Of a DNA stretch of 31,023 bases, positions 25,441 to 31,023 are shown piece after piece. The translations under genes and the position numbers were made by a program. The notes under the pieces were generated by a model. It did no database searches. It was not told the DNA's origin and worked only from the letters and a program-made list of their open reading frames with translations. Numbering within the stretch: position 1 is the stretch's first letter; each line of letters opens with the position of its first letter. The stretch is from an uncultured Christensenellaceae bacterium (GTDB taxonomy: Bacteria > Bacillota > Clostridia > Christensenellales > Christensenellaceae): positions 1-31,023 of the forward strand of contig CAKTFI010000010.1 of the NCBI GenBank assembly GCA_934555865.1, given 5' to 3'.

Positions 25441-26700
25441 ATGTGGAAAGAAGACGAGGAATTTGACCGGCTGATCGACCACGCGGGGCTGGCTTCCGGG
25501 CGCGACCTGTTTCGCCCGGAGGCGGCCAAGCGGCTGGGCGTGCCCTCCTTTTCCTTTGCGGAGACGGACTTTCGCATCCCGGCACATATGCAGAGGGCGT
25601 TTCATGCGCTCATAGACCGCGGGTTCTGCGGATACACCGTGGCGGAGGATGAGGCATACCTCCGCGCGATCGCGGACTGGATGCATGCCCGGCGCGGCTG
25701 GGCGGTGCAGACGGAGTGGATCGTCCCCGTCTATGGCGTGCTCCGGACGATGTCCATGGCCGTCCGCGCATTTTCCCGCCCGGGAGAGGGCGTGCTCCTC
25801 TTTTCCCCGGGCTATACGGCCTATGAGGGGCTCATCACGAAAAACGGCCGCCGGATCGTGCGTATCCCGCTGCACGAGGAGGCCGGGCGCTTCCTGCCGG
25901 ATATGACGGCGCTGGAGGCGCAGATGCGCCGGGCGGAGAACACGATGCTCTTCTTGTGCAACGCGCACAACCCGACGATGCAGGTCTGGCCGCAGGCGCT
26001 CTTGGAGCAGGTCGCGGCATGGGCGAGGGAATACGGCGTGTTTGTGGTCGTGGACGAGACCTTTGCCGACCTCTGTTTTCCCAAGACGCCGATGACTAAC
26101 TATGGCCAGATCGCGGCGGCCGCGGACAACTGCCTGGTGATCCAGGCGATCTCCAAGGCGTTCAATGTCACGGGGCTGAACGCGGCGAATGCGATCCTCC
26201 CCGGCGCGGCGGCGTGGGAACGCTTCCGGCAGATCTTTTTGGCGGAACAGCGGGGCAGCGGGAGCATCGAACCATTTGTGCGCACGGCGATCCTCGCCGG
26301 GTATTCGCCGGAGGGCGCGGCCTGGCTGGAGCGGTTGTTTATCTATGTGAAGCAGAATATGGATCGGACGCGGCGCTTTTTTTCGGAGGTGCTGCCGCAG
26401 GTGCGGGTCTTCCCGTGCGACTGCGCCTACCTCGTCTGGACGGATTGGCGGGCGCTGGGCCTTTCGGACGCAGAGCTGGAACGCTTCCTGTTTGACGAGG
26501 CCGCCTTCTGTGTGGACATGGGGTACAAATACGGGCCGGAGGGCAGCGGGTTTGCCCGCATCCACCTTGGCACGAGCCATGCGAATGTGGCGGCGGGGCT
26601 GCTACGCCTGCAGGAGGCGGCGCGGGCGCGCGGATTTGGCGCGGCGGAACCTTTCCGGCCGGAGGGAATATTTTTGCAGGGAAGCAAAAAAAGGGATTGA
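25441..26700 (+). CDS. PLP-dependent aminotransferase of the MalY/PatB (C-S lyase-like) group
   Basis: The 419-residue protein is a fold-type I aminotransferase. The PLP lysine is Lys239 in AISKAFNVTGLNAAN. FLCNAHNPTMQVW near residue 178 and VVVDETFADLCF near 203 are the other cofactor-site motifs. FAETDFRIP at the N-terminus resembles the ADMDF motif of MalY/PatB cystathionine beta-lyases. It could be a C-S lyase or an aminotransferase; the substrate is not clear. It is the last gene of the nucleoside transporter operon, which is an unusual neighbour. Its stop codon overlaps the -35 of the next promoter. No terminator is seen between. Confidence 0.85.
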   Translation: MWKEDEEFDRLIDHAGLASGRDLFRPEAAKRLGVPSFSFAETDFRIPAHMQRAFHALIDRGFCGYTVAEDEAYLRAIADWMHARRGWAVQTEWIVPVYGVLRTMSMAVRAFSRPGEGVLLFSPGYTAYEGLITKNGRRIVRIPLHEEAGRFLPDMTALEAQMRRAENTMLFLCNAHNPTMQVWPQALLEQVAAWAREYGVFVVVDETFADLCFPKTPMTNYGQIAAAADNCLVIQAISKAFNVTGLNAANAILPGAAAWERFRQIFLAEQRGSGSIEPFVRTAILAGYSPEGAAWLERLFIYVKQNMDRTRRFFSEVLPQVRVFPCDCAYLVWTDWRALGLSDAELERFLFDEAAFCVDMGYKYGPEGSGFARIHLGTSHANVAAGLLRLQEAARARGFGAAEPFRPEGIFLQGSKKRD

Positions 26701-26725
26701 CAAGAAAAATAGAAAGTGCTATAAT
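26697..26725 (+). promoter_or_regulatory. Perfect consensus sigma-A promoter of trpXYZ
   Basis: TTGACA (26697-26702), 17-bp spacer, TATAAT (26720-26725): both hexamers and the spacing are ideal. The -35 overlaps the aminotransferase TGA (26698-26700). Strong constitutive initiation with control by the T-box downstream is the expected logic. Confidence 0.95.
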
Positions 26726-26730
26726 TCTTC

Positions 26731-27016
26731 CATCGAGAAACCGATGATTGAGAAGAGTAGTAAATTGGCCTTTGTTTCAAGAGAGTTGCAGCGGGTGGGA
26801 ATGCAATAACGGGCGATTTATGAATGGACTCATGAGGGCCTGTAAGGAGTTTTGCCGAAGCAGGATGTTGGCCATACATTACAATGGCGCGTGTATGATG
26901 GTACATGCATGAGGGGCGACCTTCTTTTTTGCGATAGCGCGATGGAGAGAAAGGTCGAACATAGGTGGCACCGCAAGTGAACTCTTGTCCTATGAGAATA
27001 GGATAAGAGTTTTTTT
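26731..27016 (+). promoter_or_regulatory. T-box leader with tryptophan specifier
   Basis: The leader follows the consensus promoter. A CATCG/CGATG hairpin opens it. The Stem I base pairs GAGT (26755-26758) with ACTC (26828-26831), and TAAAT (26761-26765) with ATTTA (26816-26820). Between them the specifier loop reads TGAA-TGG, so the codon is UGG (26825-26827), followed by the usual purine. The AGAGA and GGGTGG elements of the distal Stem I are at about 26780-26800. The T-box sequence AGGTGGCACCGC is at 26963-26974, followed by the terminator. Uncharged tRNA-Trp should permit read-through into the transporter genes. Confidence 0.93.
26981..27016 (+). terminator. T-box terminator upstream of trpX
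   Basis: A perfect 12-bp stem (26981-26992 with 26999-27010) has a TGAGAA loop and is followed by T6. It is the switchable terminator of the T-box; the competing antiterminator uses the T-box sequence just before it. Confidence 0.93.
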
Positions 27017-27042
27017 ATACCAATTTTTAAGGAGCGTATTTT

Positions 27043-28050
27043 ATGAAACGGAACAAAGTGTTGGCAATGGTTCTGGCAGTGTTGACGGTGGTATTCGCCC
27101 TGGCGGCCTGCGGCAAGAAGGAAGCGCAAAGCAGCAGCACCCCGGCGGGCAGCACGGCGGGCAAGAAGTACACGGTGGGCGTCATCCAGTTTGGCAGCCA
27201 CCCGAGCCTCGACAACTGCTATGCCGGCGTGGAGGCGGCGCTCAAGGAGTCCGGGCTGGACATCACGATCGACCGGCAGGACGGCAATTTCGACTCGGCG
27301 ACCTGCGACACGATCGCGAAGAACATGGTAGCCAAGAACTATGACCTGATCATCCCGATCGCGACGCCGGCAGCGGTCTCCGCCTATGCGGCCGCGGCCA
27401 ATACGAACATCCCGGTGGTCTTCTGCGCGGTGTCCGACCCGGTGTCGGCGGGGATCGTCGATTCGCTGGAAAAGGTCGGCGGCAACTGCACGGGCACCTC
27501 GGACATCCTGGACCTTTCCGCACAGGTGGATATGATCCTGGCGATGCAGCCGGAGCTCAAGTCCATCGGCGTGCTGTACACGACGAGCGAGGCCAACTCC
27601 GTCTCGCAGCTGGCGCGGCTGAAAGAGATCGCTCAGGAAAAGGGTGTGGAGATCGTGGAGCAGGGCGTGCAGTCCGCGGCGGACATCCCGCAGGCGGCGG
27701 CGAGCCTGGCCTCAAAGGTGGACTGCATCAACAACTTCACAGACAACAATGTTGTCAACAGCTTGAGCGTGGTGCTGGAGCAGGCGACGGCGGCGGGCAT
27801 CCCGGTCTATGGCTCGGAAGAGGAGCAGGTGAAAAACGGCTGCCTGGCCTCCATCGGTCTGGACTATATCGCGCTCGGCAAGGTCACCGGCAATATGGCG
27901 CTGGAAGTGCTTGGTGGGGCGGATGCCTCCGGCATGAGCGTCAAGACGATCACGGACACGACGCCGTTCGTCAACAGGACGGTCATGGAGCAGTTCCACA
28001 TCACGCTCCCCGCGGCGTATCAGAACGCGACCTTTGTGGAAGCGGAATAA
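27043..28050 (+). CDS. trpX: Tryptophan-type ABC transporter substrate-binding lipoprotein
   Basis: The 335-residue protein has a lipoprotein signal ending LAAC (Cys23) and a Ser-rich linker. The body has KYTVGVIQFGSHPSLDNCY, DLIIPIATPAAVSAY and IPVVFCAVSDPVSAGIV, typical of the TrpX/YtxX-type substrate-binding family (ABC_sub_bind). The Trp T-box in front makes tryptophan, or a close precursor, the likely ligand. AAGGAG lies 8 bp before the ATG. A hairpin between this gene and the permease gene may set the protein ratio. Confidence 0.88.
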   Translation: MKRNKVLAMVLAVLTVVFALAACGKKEAQSSSTPAGSTAGKKYTVGVIQFGSHPSLDNCYAGVEAALKESGLDITIDRQDGNFDSATCDTIAKNMVAKNYDLIIPIATPAAVSAYAAAANTNIPVVFCAVSDPVSAGIVDSLEKVGGNCTGTSDILDLSAQVDMILAMQPELKSIGVLYTTSEANSVSQLARLKEIAQEKGVEIVEQGVQSAADIPQAAASLASKVDCINNFTDNNVVNSLSVVLEQATAAGIPVYGSEEEQVKNGCLASIGLDYIALGKVTGNMALEVLGGADASGMSVKTITDTTPFVNRTVMEQFHITLPAAYQNATFVEAE

Positions 28051-28094
28051 GCGAACGGAAAAACACGGCATGGGCGCGAAAGCGCCCTGTTCGC
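28051..28094 (+). other. Intercistronic hairpin between trpX and trpY
   Basis: An outer stem GCGAAC/GTTCGC (28051-28056 and 28089-28094) encloses GGGCGC-GAAA-GCGCCC (28072-28087). It begins right at the trpX stop and has no T run. An mRNA-stabilising role is likely. Confidence 0.65.
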
Positions 28095-28143
28095 GTCATA
28101 AAATACAGAGATAAATCCCAAAGGAAAGGAATTTCCATCCGCC

Positions 28144-29061
28144 ATGAGTGTAATTTTGAACATCTGCAAGGTGACATTGGAAGAGGGCTTCATGTACGCC
28201 ATCCTGGCGCTGGGGCTATACATTACCTATAGCATTCTGGACTTCCCCGACCTCTCCGTCGACGGCTCGATGCCCCTCGGGGCGATCGTGACCGCGCTGC
28301 TCATTCTGCGGGGCGTCGACCCGTGGCTGTGCTTGGGTTTGAGCTTTCTGGCCGGAGCGCTCTGCGGGGTGGTCACCGGGGTGCTGCATGTCAAGCTGCA
28401 CATCCGCCCGCTCCTGTGCGGGATTCTGGTCTATACCGGGCTGCTGTCCATCAATCTGGTGCTCCTATACTTCTTCAACAACGGCATGAGCGTGGCCTCC
28501 TTCTTCCGCATGCCGACCATCTTTTCCACCGGCATCGGCGCGCTCTTGCCGGAGTCGGTCGGCGGGTTCTACCTCCGCACGCTGGCGGTCTCCGCGCTGG
28601 TCGCGGTCGCCTGCAAGCTGCTGTTGGATGTGTTCCTGAAGACCAAGTCGGGGCTGCTCCTGCGGGCGACGGGCAATAACGAGCAATATGTCACCATGCT
28701 GGCGCGTGACCCGGGGCAGAGCAAGGTCCTGGGGCTGGCGCTCGGCAACGGCTTTGCGGCGCTCGCGGGGTCGGTTATCGCACAGTCCAAGGGTTCGGCC
28801 GATCAGCAGATGGGCGTCGGCATGGTCGTGCTGGGGCTGGCTTCGGTGATCGTTGGCCTGAGCATCTTCCGCAAGGCGGCGCGCATGCGGGCGACGACGA
28901 TGGTCGTGCTCGGCAGCATCGCCTATAAGGCGGTGCTCTCCATCGCGCTGGCGCTCGGGCTGCCAACGGAATACCTGAAGCTGTTGATGGCGGCGCTGTT
29001 CGTGGTGGCGCTGGTGCTGAGCGGCAAAAAGGAAAAGCACAAGAGGAGGGCGGCGCAATGA
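28144..29061 (+). CDS. trpY: Tryptophan-type ABC transporter permease
   Basis: The 305-residue protein has eight or more membrane segments and the family motif LDFPDLSVDGSMPLGAIV near residue 36. A cytoplasmic loop LLRATGNNEQYV lies near residue 175. It matches the permease of TrpXYZ-like systems. The ATG at 28144 fits homologous N-termini, but the GGAAAGGA site is 13 bp upstream, longer than usual. An ATG at 28192 has a closer GGAAGAGG site but would remove conserved residues. The stop overlaps the ATPase start. Confidence 0.9.
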   Translation: MSVILNICKVTLEEGFMYAILALGLYITYSILDFPDLSVDGSMPLGAIVTALLILRGVDPWLCLGLSFLAGALCGVVTGVLHVKLHIRPLLCGILVYTGLLSINLVLLYFFNNGMSVASFFRMPTIFSTGIGALLPESVGGFYLRTLAVSALVAVACKLLLDVFLKTKSGLLLRATGNNEQYVTMLARDPGQSKVLGLALGNGFAALAGSVIAQSKGSADQQMGVGMVVLGLASVIVGLSIFRKAARMRATTMVVLGSIAYKAVLSIALALGLPTEYLKLLMAALFVVALVLSGKKEKHKRRAAQ

Positions 29062-29840
29062 TGCTGGAATTGCAGAACATTCACAAGGTATTCAACGAGG
29101 GCACGGTGGACGAAGCCGTCCTCTTTCAGAATTTCAACTTTGCCGTGCAGGAGGGGGAATTCGTCTCGGTGATCGGCTCCAACGGCAGCGGCAAGACGAC
29201 GATGTTGAACCTCATCTGCGGCGCAGACCGTGCGGAGGAGGGGCGCATCCTCTTCCGCGGCAAGGACATCACGGGGCTTTCCGAGCATAAGCGGGCGCGG
29301 TTCATCGGGCGCGTGTTTCAGGACCCCAAGGTCGGCACCTGTGCGGGGCTGACCGTGCTCGAAAACATGGCGCTCGCGGAAAATAAGGGGAAGCCCTTTG
29401 GCCTCGGCTTTGCCATCAATAAAAAGCGGATCGACGCGTATCGGAGCCTCTTGGAGGAATGCGAGATGGGGCTGGAAAACCGCATGCAGGTCAAGGTCGG
29501 CTCCCTCTCTGGCGGGCAGAGGCAGGCGCTCGCCCTTGTGATCGCCAACATGAGCCGCATCGAGCTACTTATCCTAGACGAACACACGGCCGCGCTCGAC
29601 CCGAAGTCCTCGGAACGCATGATGTACCTGACCAAAAAGCTGGTAGGGCGCCGCGGCATCACGACCATCATGGTCACGCACAATCTGCGCTATGCGGTGG
29701 AATACGGCGACCGGTTGGTCATGATGCACGAGGGGCAGGTGATTCGGGATCTGCGCGGCGAGGAGAAAAAGCGGACGCAAGTGCAGGACCTGTTAGACAC
29801 TTTTTACGAGATCAGCGTGGAAAGCGGCAACGGCGTATAA
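29058..29840 (+). CDS. trpZ: Tryptophan-type ABC transporter ATP-binding protein
   Basis: The 260-residue single-NBD ATPase has Walker A GSNGSGKT at 40-47, the Q-loop in GRVFQDPKVG near 92, signature LSGGQRQALAL near 154 and Walker B LLILDEHTAALDP near 175. The His after the catalytic Glu is common in this subfamily. The switch His is in MVTHNLRYA. ATGATG at 29058 overlaps the trpY stop, with AGGAGG shortly before. It is the last gene of the operon, and a terminator follows 18 bp later. Confidence 0.92.
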   Translation: MMLELQNIHKVFNEGTVDEAVLFQNFNFAVQEGEFVSVIGSNGSGKTTMLNLICGADRAEEGRILFRGKDITGLSEHKRARFIGRVFQDPKVGTCAGLTVLENMALAENKGKPFGLGFAINKKRIDAYRSLLEECEMGLENRMQVKVGSLSGGQRQALALVIANMSRIELLILDEHTAALDPKSSERMMYLTKKLVGRRGITTIMVTHNLRYAVEYGDRLVMMHEGQVIRDLRGEEKKRTQVQDLLDTFYEISVESGNGV

Positions 29841-29858
29841 GGAAATCAGAACAGAAAG

Positions 29859-29885
29859 AAGCAGGGGAAGGAAACCTGCTTTTTT
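29859..29885 (+). terminator. Terminator of the trpXYZ operon
   Basis: AAGCAGG (29859-29865) pairs with CCTGCTT (29875-29881), loop of 9 nt, followed by T5. Confidence 0.88.
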
Positions 29886-29912
29886 CATAGTGTTGAAAAA
29901 AACGGATACGAA

Positions 29913-29972
29913 ACAAGTGATTCCTGTGGATTTACAAGTCATTCCTTATCGAAAACTTTTCTTCAAGTGATT
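29913..29972 (+). repeat. Three CAAGT(G/C)ATT direct repeats upstream of the last gene
   Basis: ACAAGTGATTCCT (29913-29925) and ACAAGTCATTCCT (29934-29946) differ at one base and are offset by 21 bp, two helical turns. A third CAAGTGATT (29964-29972) overlaps the putative -35. The spacing resembles sites of regulators that bind tandem direct repeats, for example the LytTR family; this is inference. Confidence 0.6.
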
Positions 29973-29988
29973 TTAATACTAATATAAT
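29960..29988 (+). promoter_or_regulatory. Candidate promoter of the last surface-protein gene
   Basis: TCTTCA (29960-29965), 17-bp spacer, TATAAT (29983-29988). The perfect -10 with a poor -35 fits a promoter that needs an activator. Confidence 0.6.
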
Positions 29989-30025
29989 AGTAGATGGGAA
30001 ATCTTATGAAGAAAAGGAGAAGGGT

Positions 30026-31023
30026 ATGAAAAGGAAAAGATTGGCATGGGTGCTTGCGGTTGCGCTCCTGCTGTCACTGTTGCCGGTCGGCGGTATGGCG
30101 GCGCAAAAGGACAACAAGTTGGGCTATAAGCTGTTCCGCGGCTGGAACAGTAGTCATAGTCAAATGCTTCAGGAATCGAATTCGACGCTGTTGGCAAACA
30201 CGGTTGTGAAGGTCGGTTCGACGACACTGAGTTACGGAAACGGCAATGCGACCACTGTGCAGAATGCAAAGCAGCACGGTATTTCAGTGACGCCGCCGGC
30301 GGGGTACTATGTCGCAGAAGTCATCATCGCCTGCAACGATAACGGCGGATATAACTGCAACACGGCGGCGAGGAGCAACCTGATCACCTTCGGCGCGAAG
30401 AGCTGGAATTCTACCACCTTTACGATCACGCCGGCGGAGATGAACCAGGGCGCAGCGGCCGGCAAGACAGTTTGGCACAGCGGGATGGGCGAGCCGTATT
30501 GGATCATGGTCCGCTTGGCGAAGAGCCCGGATCCGGTGCATGTCGTCTATGACGCGGGCGCGATGAAGAACGAAATTGGCGCTTCGACTGTATTGGTCGA
30601 AAATGGCAACGATTTCCAGATCGCGAATACGAGCGGCAATGCGACGCATCAGGCGTTGCCGATCAAAGCGGCTTACGAAAAGGTCGCACAGAACGGCAAG
30701 TCCTATCGCTTCACCGGTTGGAAGGTCGAGTACTATGTAAACTACAACAACGGTGTACTTTCGACCCATAATGCGAACGGCGGCACGGTACAGCCGGGCG
30801 CGAATGTGAAACTCTCTCTGCATGCCAAGCTGACGGCGCAATGGGAAGAAGTAAAGACCTATCGCGTGTTCTATGATGCAAATGGCGGCGAAGGTACGAT
30901 GACAGATGCGACGCTATATGCGACGGGCGACGCCATCACGGTCAAAGCCAACGAATTCACCTATACGCATAAGAAGTTCGTGAAGTTCACGCTGGATGCG
31001 GCGGGCACGCAGGACATCCCGGC
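30026..31023 (+). CDS. N-terminal part of a secreted InlB-repeat surface protein (3' end outside window)
   Basis: The frame is open from the ATG at 30026 to the window end (332 codons), with AGGAG (30015-30019) 6 bp upstream. A signal peptide is clear: MKRKR, a hydrophobic stretch and a likely cut after GGMAA (about residue 26). Residues 30-170 form a domain I do not recognise, rich in Asn, Ser and Thr. From about residue 172 on there are repeat-like segments: VHVVYDAGAMKN, then YRVFYDANGGEGTMTD, which are InlB B-repeat/Flg_new starts. A cell-surface adhesin-like role is inferred. Base composition is less GC-rich than in the metabolic genes. Confidence 0.85.
   Translation, partial: MKRKRLAWVLAVALLLSLLPVGGMAAQKDNKLGYKLFRGWNSSHSQMLQESNSTLLANTVVKVGSTTLSYGNGNATTVQNAKQHGISVTPPAGYYVAEVIIACNDNGGYNCNTAARSNLITFGAKSWNSTTFTITPAEMNQGAAAGKTVWHSGMGEPYWIMVRLAKSPDPVHVVYDAGAMKNEIGASTVLVENGNDFQIANTSGNATHQALPIKAAYEKVAQNGKSYRFTGWKVEYYVNYNNGVLSTHNANGGTVQPGANVKLSLHAKLTAQWEEVKTYRVFYDANGGEGTMTDATLYATGDAITVKANEFTYTHKKFVKFTLDAAGTQDIP

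Noticed and set aside
1..31023. Mobile elements, CRISPR arrays, tRNA or rRNA genes
   Set aside because: No transposase, integrase, phage gene, spaced short repeats, or tRNA/rRNA sequence could be recognised on either strand.

Overview
This window looks like chromosomal DNA of a GC-rich Bacillota (Firmicutes), most likely a gut-type member of the class Clostridia. The signs are AGGAGG-type ribosome sites, sigma-A promoters, a T-box leader, a TPKTG sortase anchor, a PurF with propeptide and iron-sulfur cysteines, and a single-chain large PurL. I cannot name a genus. Gene order and content are mostly ordinary. I see no phage, insertion sequence, CRISPR array, rRNA or tRNA gene. Layout: 1-467 is the 3' end of a cell-wall-anchored repeat protein. 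468-954 is a terminator, a promoter and a long purine-operon leader. 955-10386 is a de novo purine operon purE-C-F-M-N-D-L. 10433-13254 holds three minus-strand genes (M20 peptidase, AEC-type transporter, cyclophilin-like protein). 13399-14234 is trmB plus a coupled 55-residue membrane protein. 14272-16294 is a minus-strand pair (FkbM-type methyltransferase, then M19 dipeptidase). 16535-20298 is sbcD-sbcC. 20434-26700 is a nucleoside-type (BMP family) ABC transporter operon ending in a PLP aminotransferase. 26697-29885 is a tryptophan T-box, trpXYZ transporter operon and terminator. 30026-31023 is the start of another secreted repeat protein, cut by the window end. How the parts fit: seven purine enzymes carry PRPP most of the way to IMP, but purK, purB and purH are not here, so the pathway must be completed from elsewhere. 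Paired inverted CGAAC motifs resembling the B. subtilis PurR PurBox lie upstream of both purE and the BMP-family transporter, which suggests synthesis and salvage are regulated together. A strong intrinsic terminator sits between the purine promoter region and purE, which implies a transcription-attenuation leader that I could not assign to a known riboswitch class. The tryptophan transporter is controlled separately: its T-box carries a readable UGG specifier. The best leads are the purE leader, the PurBox pairs, a perfect 12-bp palindrome around the AEC transporter promoter, and 21-bp-spaced direct repeats before the last surface-protein gene.
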